From positions 2,604,001 through 2,668,000 of the forward strand of contig NZ_CP158374.1 of NCBI RefSeq assembly GCF_040267705.1: 64,000 nt of DNA, read 5' to 3'. Of this stretch, positions 26,632-35,706 are shown one piece after another. The notes under the pieces are model-generated. The model saw only the letters and a list, made by a program, of their open reading frames with translations. It was not told the origin of the DNA and did not search any database. Position 1 is the stretch's first letter. Every line of letters starts with the position of its first letter. The position numbers and the translations under genes are program-made. This DNA is from Agromyces sp. G08B096. Its GTDB lineage: Bacteria; Actinomycetota; Actinomycetes; Actinomycetales; Microbacteriaceae.

Positions 26632-28547
26632 CGGCGCCGCCTCGTGCCGAAGATGCCCTCGACGACGCTGGTCAGCACGTCGCGGGTCGCCTTGGAACCG
26701 AGCACCTGTTCGAGCACCGACGAGGAGCCGCGGGTCGACCGCGACCTCGAGCCCGAGGACCGCGACGACCCGGTGCGCTTCATCAGCCGGTCGTACTCGG
26801 CCTGCGCGGCCTTCGCCTCTTTCTCGCGCTGCTTCTCGATCGCGGCCTGCTGTCTGGCGTACTCCGCGTCGGCCTTCGCCTTCGCCTCGGCCTCCTCCGC
26901 GGCCCGGGCGGCCTCGGCGGCGGCGTTCATCTTCGCCGTCAGCAGCTCGCCGGCCGACTCGCGGTCGACCGGCGTGCCGTACTTCGCCTGCAGGGGCGAT
27001 GCCGCGACGGCCTCGTCGATGGCGGCATCCGGGGTCGGAGACATGAGCGCCTGGGGGGCGCGGAGCCGGGTCCAGGCGACCGGGCTTGGCGCGCCCTTCT
27101 CGTTCATGACCGTCACGATGGCCTCGCCGGTGCCGAGCGTGGTGAGCACCTCTTCGAGGTCGTAGCCTGACCTGGGATAGGTCGAGACGGTGGCGCGCAG
27201 CGCCTTCGCGTCGTCGGGCGTGAACGCGCGCAGCTGGTGCTGCACGCGGGAGCCGAGCTGGGCGAGCACGTCGGCCGGAACGTCTTTCGGCGTCTGGGTG
27301 ACGAAGAACACGCCGACGCCCTTCGACCGGATGAGCCGGACGGTCTGCACGACCTGGGCGAGGAAGTCCTTCGAGGCGCCGGTGAACAGCAGGTGCGCCT
27401 CGTCGAAGAAGAACACGAGCTTCGGCTGATCGAGGTCGCCGACCTCGGGGAGGTCGTTGAACAGGTCGGCGAGCAGCCACATGAGGAACGTCGAGTACAG
27501 CGCGGGACGGTCGGCGACGCCGGGCACCTCGAGCAGGCTGATGGTGCCGCGGCCGTCGGCCGCGACGCGGAGGAACTCTGCGGTGTCGATCTCGGGTTCG
27601 CCGAAGAACGCGTCGGCGCCGGCCTCGGCGAACGCGACGAGCTCGCGGAGGATGACGCCGACGGTCGCCTTGCTGAGGCCGCCGAGGCCCTCGAGCTCGC
27701 CCTTGCCCTCGTCGCTCACCAGGTACTGCAGGACGGCGCGGAGGTCCGCGAGGTCGAGGAGGGCGAGCCCGGCGTTCTCGGCGTAGTGGAACACGAGGCC
27801 GAGGCTCGACTCCTGGGTGTCGTTCAGACCGAGCACTTTGCTGAGCAGCAGCGGACCGAAGCCGGCGACGGTCGCCCGGATCGGCACGCCCTTCCCGATG
27901 CCGCCGAGCGAGAAGAACTCGACCGGGAAGGAGGCCGCCTCCCAGGCCTGGCCGATGCCCTCGGTGCGCGCGCGCAGCTTGTCGTTGCCCTCGCCCGGTG
28001 TGGCGAGCCCGGACAGGTCGCCCTTGATGTCGGCCGCGAAGACGGCGACGCCCGCGGCCGAGAGCTGCTCGGCGAGCACCTGGAGCGTGCGGGTCTTGCC
28101 GGTTCCGGTGGCGCCGGCGACGAGGCCGTGGCGGTTCGTCATCGCGATCGGGATGCGCACCTGCACCTCGGGTCGCGGCTCGCCGTTCACGAGCGCGCCC
28201 ATCTCGAGCACCTTGCCCTCGAACGCGTACCCGGCGCGGATCGCGTCGACCTGGGCCGCGTCGAGCGGGCCGGATGCCTCGCCCGCCGGTGTTCCTCCCG
28301 GCGCCGCGGATGCCTCGGTCGCGGGCTTGCCGTCGGGTGAGACGGATGCCTCGGCCGCGGCATCCTTCGCCCGGTCGGCGGCCGACTGCCGGTCGGCGGC
28401 CTCCTGCGCCTCGGCGGCCGCCTGCGCGAGGGCCGCAGCCTCCTCGGCCTTGCGGATCGCCTCTTGCGCTTGCGCCTGGAGCGCCTCGGCCGCGGCGGCC
28501 GCTGCCGCGGCCGCCTCCTTCGCCTGCTGCACCGCGTCGTCGGACAT
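26628..28547 (-). CDS. HerA-like/DUF853 ATPase
   Basis: A 639-residue protein. Residues 1-95 are Ala/Glu/Gln-rich and likely coiled coil with low-complexity linkers. The RecA-like ATPase core (about 105-530) has Walker A GATGTGKTRT and Walker B LVFFFDEAHLLF, and FFVTQTPKDVPADVLAQLGSRVQHQL is typical of DUF853/YjgR-type HerA helicases. Residues 560-600 are again a charged coiled coil. Family members are presumed DNA translocases but their role is unsettled. It is coupled with the GNAT gene and separated from modC by nine bases. Confidence 0.88.
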   Translation of the reverse strand: MSDDAVQQAKEAAAAAAAAAEALQAQAQEAIRKAEEAAALAQAAAEAQEAADRQSAADRAKDAAAEASVSPDGKPATEASAAPGGTPAGEASGPLDAAQVDAIRAGYAFEGKVLEMGALVNGEPRPEVQVRIPIAMTNRHGLVAGATGTGKTRTLQVLAEQLSAAGVAVFAADIKGDLSGLATPGEGNDKLRARTEGIGQAWEAASFPVEFFSLGGIGKGVPIRATVAGFGPLLLSKVLGLNDTQESSLGLVFHYAENAGLALLDLADLRAVLQYLVSDEGKGELEGLGGLSKATVGVILRELVAFAEAGADAFFGEPEIDTAEFLRVAADGRGTISLLEVPGVADRPALYSTFLMWLLADLFNDLPEVGDLDQPKLVFFFDEAHLLFTGASKDFLAQVVQTVRLIRSKGVGVFFVTQTPKDVPADVLAQLGSRVQHQLRAFTPDDAKALRATVSTYPRSGYDLEEVLTTLGTGEAIVTVMNEKGAPSPVAWTRLRAPQALMSPTPDAAIDEAVAASPLQAKYGTPVDRESAGELLTAKMNAAAEAARAAEEAEAKAKADAEYARQQAAIEKQREKEAKAAQAEYDRLMKRTGSSRSSGSRSRSTRGSSSVLEQVLGSKATRDVLTSVVEGIFGTRRRR

Positions 28548-28556
28548 GGGCCGATC

Positions 28557-29660
28557 CTATCGACGGGGTCCGGCGAGGGGATGGAGCCGCACCTCCGCGG
28601 CCTTCACCGCGAGCCAGACCTCCAGGCCGGGCGCGAGCCCGAGCTCGGCGACGGCCGCCGCGGTGACGTCCGCGGCGAGCACGGGCCGTTCGAACCGCAC
28701 GCGCGCGCCGCCCGGGAGCGCGTCGACCGCGATGATGCGGTCGCGCCAGATGTTCCTGAGGCTCGTGCCCTCCGGACGCGCCGTAGCGAGGATCACCGAA
28801 GCTGGGCGGAACACGGCGGCCGCGGCATCCCCCGCCGACATCGTGTCGGCCGACGGCACCCCCTCGAACCGCACCCCCTCGGCGACGATCGCGGCCCCCT
28901 CGACCTCCCCGGCGACGAGGTTCAGCCCGGCGAGGGCGGCCGCGAACGCGCTCCGCGGCGCGGCGAGCACCTCCTGGGTCGCCCCCTCGTCGACCAGTCG
29001 GCCCCGCTCGACGATCGCGGTGCGGTCGGCGAGGGCGACCGCGTCGAGGACGTCGTGACTGACGATGATCGCCGAGGTGCCCGTCTCGACGAGACGGTCG
29101 CGGAGCAGGCGGCGGATCTCGGGCACGGCCTCCGCGTCGAGCGAGGCGAACGGCTCGTCGAGGAGCAGCACCGCGGGATCGGCGGCGAGCGCGCGGGCGA
29201 TCGCCGCACGCTGCCGCTGTCCGCCCGAGAGCTCCGCCGGACGGCGGTCCGCGAGATCGGCGAGCCCGACCCGCTCGAGCCACTCCTCGGCGAGCGTGGC
29301 CGAACGGCGCCGGCCGAGCCCGGCGGCCCGGGGTCCGAACGCGACGTTCTCGGCCGCGGTGAGGTGCGGGAAGAGTCTCGGGTCCTGGCCGAGCAGCCCG
29401 ATGCCGCGTCGTTCCGGCCGGACGTGCACCCGGCCGGAGGCGCCGCCCATCGCCGTCAGGGTGCGGCCGTCGAGCACGACCTCGCCCCCGTCGGGCAGGA
29501 CCAGCCCCGCGAGCGCCCCGAGCAGCGTGGACTTGCCCGCACCGTTCGGGCCGAGCACGGCCAGCACCTCGCCGGGGCGTACCGCGGCGTCGATCGCGAG
29601 CTCGAAGCCCGGCCGGGTGAGCCGGAGCCGGGCGCGGAGGTCGCCGCGCCCGCCGGTCAC
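28557..29660 (-). CDS. modC: Molybdate ABC transporter ATP-binding protein ModC
   Basis: A 367-residue ABC ATPase. Walker A GPNGAGKST is at residues 37-45, the signature LSGGQRQR is mid-protein, Walker B is VLLLDEPFA, and the H-loop is IIVSHD. The C-terminal TOBE/Mop region (about 300-360, NIWRDRIIAVDAL and GLEVWLAVKAAEVRLHPL) is expected to bind molybdate and inhibit transport. The GTG start overlaps the modB stop by four bases. Last gene of a regulator-modA-modB-modC operon. Confidence 0.95.
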   Translation of the reverse strand: MTGGRGDLRARLRLTRPGFELAIDAAVRPGEVLAVLGPNGAGKSTLLGALAGLVLPDGGEVVLDGRTLTAMGGASGRVHVRPERRGIGLLGQDPRLFPHLTAAENVAFGPRAAGLGRRRSATLAEEWLERVGLADLADRRPAELSGGQRQRAAIARALAADPAVLLLDEPFASLDAEAVPEIRRLLRDRLVETGTSAIIVSHDVLDAVALADRTAIVERGRLVDEGATQEVLAAPRSAFAAALAGLNLVAGEVEGAAIVAEGVRFEGVPSADTMSAGDAAAAVFRPASVILATARPEGTSLRNIWRDRIIAVDALPGGARVRFERPVLAADVTAAAVAELGLAPGLEVWLAVKAAEVRLHPLAGPRR

Positions 29661-30475
29661 GAGACGCTCCCCGGCCGCCACCCGCGGACGAGCACGAGGA
29701 TCACCACGGCCACGACGAACAGCAGGAGCGACAGCGCCACCGCCGACCCCTGCGACACCCCGGCGCCGTTGAACGCGGTGTAGATCGCGAGCGGCATCGT
29801 GCGCGTCGTGCCGGCGGCGTTGCCCGCGAACAGGGCCGTCGCGCCGAACTCGCCGAGGGCCCTGGCGAAGCAGAGCACCGTACCGGCCACGAGTCCGGGT
29901 GCCACGAGCGGCAGCGTGACCCGCCGGAACGCGGTCCACCGGCTCGCGCCGAGGGTCGCGGCGACCTGCTCGTAAGAGGTGCCCGCCGCCCGCAGGGTCC
30001 CCTCGACCGCGAGCACGAGGAACGGCAGGGCGACGAACGTCTGCGCGAGCACCACCGCGGCCGTCGTGAACGGCAGGCGGATGCCGAGGCCGGCATCGAG
30101 CACCTGGCCGACGAGGCTCGTCCGGCCGAGGAGGGACAGCAGCGCGATGCCGCCGACCATGGGCGGCAGGACGAGCGGGATCGTGACGAGGGCGCGGAGC
30201 CAACCGGCGACGCGCGGGCCCGCGCGAGCGATGACGAGGGCAAGCGGCACGCCGAGCACGAGGCACGCGAGCGTCGCCAGCGCCCCGGTCGCGAGCGAGA
30301 GGCCGAGGGCGTCGAGCGCCGCGGGCGAGGTGAGGTCGGCGACGATGCTCGACCAGTCGACGCGGCCGACGAGCGCGACGAGCGGCAGCACGAGCACGGC
30401 GATCGCCGCCACGGCGGGGACGAGGAGCAGCGGAGGGATGCCGCGGAGCGGCGCGTCATCGACGCGGCGCGTCAT
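29657..30475 (-). CDS. modB: Molybdate ABC transporter permease ModB
   Basis: A 272-residue permease with about six membrane helices and the EAA loop EQVAATLGASRWTAFRRVTLP that docks on ModC. LGEFGATALFAGN near the C terminus is the characteristic ModB/CysT motif. Start ATG overlaps the modA stop (ATGA) and its stop overlaps modC (GTGA), so stoichiometric coupled translation is likely. Confidence 0.96.
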   Translation of the reverse strand: MTRRVDDAPLRGIPPLLLVPAVAAIAVLVLPLVALVGRVDWSSIVADLTSPAALDALGLSLATGALATLACLVLGVPLALVIARAGPRVAGWLRALVTIPLVLPPMVGGIALLSLLGRTSLVGQVLDAGLGIRLPFTTAAVVLAQTFVALPFLVLAVEGTLRAAGTSYEQVAATLGASRWTAFRRVTLPLVAPGLVAGTVLCFARALGEFGATALFAGNAAGTTRTMPLAIYTAFNGAGVSQGSAVALSLLLFVVAVVILVLVRGWRPGSVS

Positions 30476-31299
30476 GGCGCCCCGAACCCGCGCGCCGACA
30501 GGATGGCCCGCCCCTCGTCACCCGTCACGAATGCGACGAACGCGGCCGCGGCCTCGGGGTTCGCAGCGTCCGCGAGCGTCGCGACCGGGGAGTGGTTCAC
30601 GACCTCGTCGGCGCGGTTCGGCGCGAACGCCTCCACCTCTCCGCCGGCGCTCAGGACGTCGGTGGCGTAGACCAGCCCCGCATCGGCTTCTCCGGCCCGG
30701 ACCTTCGCGAGCACCGCCTGGACGTTCTGCTCCTCACTCGCCGGCGATACCGACACCCCCTCGAGGTCGAGCAGGCGGTGCGCGGCCGCACCGCAGGGCA
30801 CCTCGACGGCGCAGAGCACGACCGCGCGATCGGGATCGGCGAGGTCGGCGAGCGTGCGGATGCCGCCGGGGTTGCCGGCCGGGACGACGACGCGGAGGGT
30901 GTTCGATGCGAAGCGGCGGGGCTCCCCGTCGATGAGGCCGGCCTCGACGACGACGTCCATGGTGGCCTCGTCGGCCGAGGCGAACACATCGGCGGGCGCC
31001 CCCTCCACGAGCTGCGCCGCCAGCGTCGACGAGCCGTCGGAGACGATGGGGCGGACGTCGACCTCGGGATGCCGCGCCTCGAACTCGGCCGAAATCTCCT
31101 CGAACGCCGCGGTGAGCGAGGCCGCCGCGTAGACCGTGAGCTCACCGGAGGGCTGCGGCTCGCCGCTCACCGCCGTGGGGGCGGCGGCGCCGGCGGTCGG
31201 CGGCGACGAGGCGGCGCATCCGGCCAGCGCGAGGCTCGCCGCGGCCGCGAGGATCGCGGCGCCCACGGCCCGCCCCGGCGCGGCCGGGCGCCCGCTCAC
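30472..31299 (-). CDS. modA: Molybdate-binding lipoprotein ModA
   Basis: A 275-residue periplasm-equivalent binding protein anchored by lipid at Cys28 (lipobox LALAGC). The mature domain begins ELTVYAAASLTAAFEEI, the classic ModA opening in which Ser residues bind molybdate or tungstate. DGSSTLAAQL, GAPADVFASAD and GLVYATD are further ligand-site segments. GTG start overlapping the stop of the HTH-TOBE gene. Confidence 0.95.
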   Translation of the reverse strand: MSGRPAAPGRAVGAAILAAAASLALAGCAASSPPTAGAAAPTAVSGEPQPSGELTVYAAASLTAAFEEISAEFEARHPEVDVRPIVSDGSSTLAAQLVEGAPADVFASADEATMDVVVEAGLIDGEPRRFASNTLRVVVPAGNPGGIRTLADLADPDRAVVLCAVEVPCGAAAHRLLDLEGVSVSPASEEQNVQAVLAKVRAGEADAGLVYATDVLSAGGEVEAFAPNRADEVVNHSPVATLADAANPEAAAAFVAFVTGDEGRAILSARGFGAP

Positions 31300-31709
31300 C
31301 GGGCGCCCTGCGGCGTCTCGACGATCACGGACGTCGCCTTCACGACCGCCACCGCCAGGGAGCCCGGCGCGAGCCCGAGCTCGTCGACCGCCTCCGCCGA
31401 GACGAGCGAGACGACGCGGTGCGGGCCTGCCTGGATGTCGACCTGGGCCATGACGCCGTCGCGTTGCACGCGCGTCACGAGCCCGACGAACCGGTTCCGC
31501 GCGCTGCGCCCGACCCCCGACGGGTCGGCGGCGGCCTCGGCGAGCTCGACGGCGCGATGCGCGGCATCCACGCCGTCGACGACGAGGCGACCGGTGTCGT
31601 CGGTAGTGGCCCGCAGGGTGCCCGCGTCGACCCAGCGGCGAACGGTGTCGTCGCTCACGCCCAGCAGGCCGGCGACCTCGGAGATCCGGAATTGCGGCAC
31701 GAATCGCAT
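31296..31709 (-). CDS. HTH-TOBE molybdate-responsive regulator (ModE-like)
   Basis: A 137-residue protein joining a MerR/excisionase-type HTH (residues 7-35: FRISEVAGLLGVSDDTVRRW) to a TOBE/Mop domain (about 70-135: SARNRFVGLVTRVQRDGVMAQVDIQ). This architecture is common in actinobacteria next to modABC and replaces classical ModE. It is expected to bind molybdate and adjust expression of the uptake operon it heads. It overlaps modA by four bases and is divergent from moeB. Confidence 0.88.
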   Translation of the reverse strand: MRFVPQFRISEVAGLLGVSDDTVRRWVDAGTLRATTDDTGRLVVDGVDAAHRAVELAEAAADPSGVGRSARNRFVGLVTRVQRDGVMAQVDIQAGPHRVVSLVSAEAVDELGLAPGSLAVAVVKATSVIVETPQGAR

Positions 31710-31812
31710 GCTAGCGCCGCATCCGCGGATCGAGAAGCGGCGTCGACCAGACGTGGCGCCGCATGACAGCCCGCCCGCGACGGCGACGCCGGCCCCGGGC
31801 TAGCGTGGACGC

Positions 31813-33036
31813 ATGTCGCTCCCTCCCCTCGTCGAGCCGGCCGACGCCCTGCCATCCCGCGAGGCCGGCCGCACCGCCCGCCAGCGACGCCTGCCCGAGC
31901 TCGGCGAGCTCGGCCAGCTCAGGCTCGCGAACGCGCGCGTCCTGGTGCTCGGCGCGGGCGGCCTCGGCGCCCCGGCCCTCACCTGGCTCGCCGCCGCCGG
32001 GATCGGCACGATCGGCATCGTCGACGACGACGTCGTCGAGCTCTCCAACCTGCACCGGCAGCCGCTCCACGGCGTCGCCGACCTCGGCCGGCCCAAGGTC
32101 GACAGCGCGGCCGAAGCCATCGCCGCGCTCGCCCCCGACGCCGTCATCGAACGGCACCGGCTGCGCCTCGAGCCGGGCAACGCGGCATCCGTGCTCGCCG
32201 GCTACGACCTCGTGCTCGACGGCACCGACACCTTCGAGACCCGCTACCTCGTCGACGACACGTGCGCCGAACTCGGCCTGCCGCTCGTGTGGGCGAGCGT
32301 GCTGCGCTTCGACGCGCAGCTCTCGGTGTTCTGGGCGCGGCCGCCCATCGGCGAGGGAGTGCGGCTGCGCACCCTGTTCCCCGAGCCGCCGGCCCCGGGC
32401 GAGGTGCCCTCCTGCGCGGAGGCGGGCGTGCTCGGCGCACTCTGCGGGCAGGTCGGCGCGATGATGGCGCAGGAGGCCGTGAAGCTCATCACCGGGATCG
32501 GCGAACCGCTGCTCGGCCGGGTCGTGGTGATCGACGCGCTGCGCGGCCGCCAGCGCGAGATCCCGCTCCGCCCGGTCGGACAGCCCGCGGCGCCGGTGGA
32601 CGCGGACGCACCCCGAACGGCGGCCGAGGCGGCAGCGCCGGCCGGGCCGGGCGCGCCGTCCGCGTCGGCGGCGTCGTCGGCGTCGGCATCCGACCCGTTC
32701 GACCGCATCGACGCGGCGACTCTCGCCGCGCGCCTGCGCGAGCGGGCCGCCGGCCGCGACCGGTTCGTCCTCGTGGACGTACGCGAGCCCGGCGAGCACG
32801 CCGAGGGCGCGATCGACGACGCCGTGCTGCTGCCCCTCGGCGAGCTCCTGCGCGACCCGGCGGCCGCGCGAGACCGGGTGGCCGGCGAGGCGTCCGCACC
32901 GCTCGTCGTGCACTGCCTCGCCGGCGCGCGCGCCGAACGCGCCGCGCTCGCACTCGCGCGCGTCGGCGAGCGGGTCACCGTCGTCGACGGCGGCTACGAG
33001 GCCTGGCTCGCGGCGACCGCCGGGAGCCGTGCATGA
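31813..33036 (+). CDS. moeB: MoeB-type adenylyltransferase fused to rhodanese domain
   Basis: A 407-residue fusion. Residues 20-260 are a ThiF/MoeB E1-like domain (GAGGLGAP at 47-54, DDDVVELSNLHRQ, and the PSCAEAGVLGALCG segment with the conserved active-site-region Cys). It adenylates the MoaD C-terminal Gly-Gly. After a Ala/Pro/Ser linker, residues about 300-405 are a rhodanese domain whose persulfide Cys lies in VVHCLAGARAE, allowing sulfur transfer to MoaD. The two CxxC pairs that bind zinc in E. coli MoeB are absent. It starts a five-gene overlapping cofactor operon. Confidence 0.92.
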   Translation: MSLPPLVEPADALPSREAGRTARQRRLPELGELGQLRLANARVLVLGAGGLGAPALTWLAAAGIGTIGIVDDDVVELSNLHRQPLHGVADLGRPKVDSAAEAIAALAPDAVIERHRLRLEPGNAASVLAGYDLVLDGTDTFETRYLVDDTCAELGLPLVWASVLRFDAQLSVFWARPPIGEGVRLRTLFPEPPAPGEVPSCAEAGVLGALCGQVGAMMAQEAVKLITGIGEPLLGRVVVIDALRGRQREIPLRPVGQPAAPVDADAPRTAAEAAAPAGPGAPSASAASSASASDPFDRIDAATLAARLRERAAGRDRFVLVDVREPGEHAEGAIDDAVLLPLGELLRDPAAARDRVAGEASAPLVVHCLAGARAERAALALARVGERVTVVDGGYEAWLAATAGSRA

Positions 33037-34331
33037 GCGCGCGGCGCCAGCACGCGGCAGGCACCGCCGCGCCCCGTTCGACCGCGACTGCCCCCGTGCC
33101 GGTCGAGGCGCACCTCGCCGAGGTCCTCGCCGCCGTCGCGCCGCTGGCGCCGGTGCGCGTCCCCCTCGCGTCCGCGCTCGGCCGGGTCCTCGCGGCGGAG
33201 GTGGTCGCAGCGTCGCCGGTGCCGGCGTTCGACAACTCCGCCATGGACGGCTACGCCGTGCGATGGGCGGACGTCGGCGGCGCCGGCGAGCAGACGCCGG
33301 CACGCCTCGAGGTCGTCGCCGAGGTCGCGGCCGGCAGCGGCGAGGACCCGGCGATCGGGCCCCGGCAAGCCGTGCGGATCATGACCGGCGCGCCCGTGCC
33401 GAGCGCGGCCGACACCATCGTCCCGGTGGAGCACACCGCGGCCCACCGCTCGGACGGCGCCTGGGCGGACGTCGGCGGCCCGGTCGAGGTCGTCGTGGCC
33501 GCGGCTGAGGGCGCCCACGTGCGACGTGCCTCCGAAGACCTCGGCGTCGGCGACGTCGTGCTCCGCGCGGGCCGCGTGCTGACGCCGTACCGGCTTGGGG
33601 CGGCGGCCGCCGCGGGCGTCGCGACCGTCGAGGTGCGCCCCGCGCCCAGGGTCGCGGTCGTCGCCACGGGAGACGAGCTCGTGCCGGCCGGTGCGCCGAC
33701 CGCGCGCGGGCAGATCCCCGATTCGAACTCCGTGCTCCTCGCCGGCGTGGTCGCGAGCGCCGGCGCGGAGGTCGTCGCCGTCTCGCACGTCGGCGACGCC
33801 CCGGAGGCGCTGCTCGCCGAGCTCGACCGGCTCGGCCGGGAGGCAGCGCCCGACGTGGTGATCTGCACCGGCGGAGTCTCGGTCGGCGCCCACGACGTCG
33901 TGAAGGCCGCGCTCACCGGACGCGGGGTGACGTTCCGGAGCGTCGCGATGCAGCCCGGCAAACCGCAGGCCGTCGGCCGGCTCGAGTCGGGTGCGCTGCT
34001 GTTCGGCCTGCCGGGCAACCCGGTGTCGGTCGCGGTCTCCTTCGAGGTCTTCGTGCGGCCGGCCCTGCAGGCGATGCAGGGGCTCGATGCCGTCGGCGCG
34101 CCGCGCGCCGAGGCCGAGGTCGCGGAGGGATGGCGCACGCCGCCGGCCCGGCGGCAGTACATGCCGGTGACGTTCGACGCCGACGGCCGGATCCGACGGG
34201 CGACGGCGGGCGGTTCCGGCTCGCACCTCGCGGGCGGCCTGGCGCACGCGGAGGCCTTCGCGGTCGTGGGCGCCGAGGTCGACGAGGTTCGCGCGGGCGA
34301 CCGCCTCGCTGTCATGCTGGTCGGATCATGA
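33033..34331 (+). CDS. moeA: Molybdopterin molybdenumtransferase MoeA
   Basis: A 432-residue MoeA that inserts molybdate into adenylated molybdopterin. Conserved segments: PAFDNSAMDGYA near residue 70, RIMTGAPVP, ATGDELV, ICTGGVSVG, MQPGKPQAVG and LPGNPVSVAV. All four MoeA domains appear present. ATG overlaps the moeB stop (ATGA) and its own stop overlaps moaC in the same manner. Confidence 0.96.
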   Translation: MSARRQHAAGTAAPRSTATAPVPVEAHLAEVLAAVAPLAPVRVPLASALGRVLAAEVVAASPVPAFDNSAMDGYAVRWADVGGAGEQTPARLEVVAEVAAGSGEDPAIGPRQAVRIMTGAPVPSAADTIVPVEHTAAHRSDGAWADVGGPVEVVVAAAEGAHVRRASEDLGVGDVVLRAGRVLTPYRLGAAAAAGVATVEVRPAPRVAVVATGDELVPAGAPTARGQIPDSNSVLLAGVVASAGAEVVAVSHVGDAPEALLAELDRLGREAAPDVVICTGGVSVGAHDVVKAALTGRGVTFRSVAMQPGKPQAVGRLESGALLFGLPGNPVSVAVSFEVFVRPALQAMQGLDAVGAPRAEAEVAEGWRTPPARRQYMPVTFDADGRIRRATAGGSGSHLAGGLAHAEAFAVVGAEVDEVRAGDRLAVMLVGS

Positions 34332-34810
34332 GCGAAGCGCCCCACTCCTTCACCCACCTCGACGCGTCGGGCCACGCTCGCATGGTGGACGTCACCGCGA
34401 AGACCCCGACCGTGCGGACCGCGACCGCGGAGGGGTTCGTGCGCTGCCCTGCCGCGATCGTCGCCGCGCTCCGCGACGGCGCGGTGCCGAAGGGCGATGT
34501 GCTCGCCGTCGCCCGCATCGCCGGCATCCAGGCCGCGAAGCGCTGCGCCGAGCTGCTGCCCCTCGCCCACGTCATCGGCGTGCACGCGGCGTCGGTCGAC
34601 CTCGAGGTCGTGGACGACGGCGTCGCCGTCCGTGCGACCGTCGGCACCGCCGATCGCACCGGGGTCGAGATGGAGGCGTTCACCGCGGTCTCCGTCGCGG
34701 CCCTCGCGGTCGTCGACATGGTGAAGGGCATCGACAAGGACGTCTCGATCGAGGGCGTGCGCCTCGTCGCGAAGACCGGCGGCAAGTCGGGCGACTGGCT
34801 GCGGAGCTGA
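34328..34810 (+). CDS. moaC: Cyclic pyranopterin monophosphate synthase MoaC
   Basis: A 160-residue MoaC which, after MoaA, forms cyclic pyranopterin monophosphate. Landmarks are FTHLDASGHARMVDVTAK at the N terminus, AKRCAELLPLAHVI, TGVEMEAFTAVSVAALAVVDMVK and the C-terminal catalytic region KGIDKDVSIEGVRL with KTGGKSG. Start overlaps moeA stop. Confidence 0.97.
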   Translation: MSEAPHSFTHLDASGHARMVDVTAKTPTVRTATAEGFVRCPAAIVAALRDGAVPKGDVLAVARIAGIQAAKRCAELLPLAHVIGVHAASVDLEVVDDGVAVRATVGTADRTGVEMEAFTAVSVAALAVVDMVKGIDKDVSIEGVRLVAKTGGKSGDWLRS

Positions 34811-34818
34811 CCCAGGCC

Positions 34819-35706
34819 ATGGTCGCCTTCGACGCGGTGGTGCTCGCCGGCGGACGCGGGTCGCGTCTCGGCGGCGTCGCGAAGGCGCAGCTCGCCGTCG
34901 GCGGGCGACGACTCGTCGACCGCGTCGTCGCGGCAGCCGCCGCCGCCGGAGCGCGCCGGGTGATCGTCGCCGGTCCCGCCGAGACCGCGACGCCCCGGCT
35001 CGAGCGGGCGGGGCTCGACCTCCGGGTCGTCGCCGACGACCCGCCGTTCGGAGGCCCGCTCGCCGGGCTCGCCGCCGCACTGCCCGAGACGGATGCCCCG
35101 CTCCTCGCCGTGCTCGCGGGCGACCTCCCATTCGTGGCCGGGGCGATCGGTCCGCTCCTCGCCGCGGCCACCGCTCATCCGGAGGCCGACGGCGCCGTGC
35201 TCCACGACGTCGACCGCGCGCAGTGGCTCTGCGGCGTCTACCGGCGGGCCGCTCTCGCGGCCGGCCTCGAGGCGCTCGGCGACGTGCGCGACCGTCCGGT
35301 GCGGGCGCTGCTCGAACCGCTCGCCCTCATCGCGGTGCCCGCTCCCGCCGGCGCCGCGCTCGACGTCGACACCTGGCCGGACCTCGCCCGGGCGTCCGAC
35401 CTCGCCACCCGCATCCCCGAGCCCGTCGAAGGAGACCCGAACGTGTCCGACCCGTCCCCCGCCCCCCTGCCGCCCGAAGCCCTCGACGACTGGGGCGCCG
35501 CACTCACGAGCGCGCTCGGCCTCGACCCCGCCGACGTGCCCGTCGGCGAGGTGCTCGATCTCGCCCGCGACGCGGCGCACGGCGTGGCCCGCCCGGCGGC
35601 GCCGCTCACGGCCTTCGCGGTCGGGCTGGCCGCGGGCCGGTCGGGAGACGCCGATTCCGCGCTCCGCCGCGCCCGCGAGCTCGCCGCCGCCTGGCGGGAG
35701 CGCTAA
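34819..35706 (+). CDS. mobA: MobA-type guanylyltransferase fused to DUF6457
   Basis: A 295-residue protein. Residues 1-195 form a nucleotidyltransferase with LAGGRGSRLGGVAK, AGDLPFV and DVDTWPD, expected to attach GMP to molybdopterin. Residues about 209-295 match the small DUF6457 family (LDDWGAALTSALGLDPADVP, ARDAAHGVARPAAPLTAF) often found beside Moco genes. GAAGGAG lies seven bases before an in-frame GTG at 35443, so the second domain could also be made alone. Its TAA stop overlaps the moaD ATG by one base. Confidence 0.88.
   Translation: MVAFDAVVLAGGRGSRLGGVAKAQLAVGGRRLVDRVVAAAAAAGARRVIVAGPAETATPRLERAGLDLRVVADDPPFGGPLAGLAAALPETDAPLLAVLAGDLPFVAGAIGPLLAAATAHPEADGAVLHDVDRAQWLCGVYRRAALAAGLEALGDVRDRPVRALLEPLALIAVPAPAGAALDVDTWPDLARASDLATRIPEPVEGDPNVSDPSPAPLPPEALDDWGAALTSALGLDPADVPVGEVLDLARDAAHGVARPAAPLTAFAVGLAAGRSGDADSALRRARELAAAWRER

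Noticed and set aside
28557-30266. Single 569-residue protein joining ModB-region and ModC
   Set aside because: The upstream half is a shadow frame of modB; the GTG at 29660, overlapping the modB stop, gives a normal ModC.
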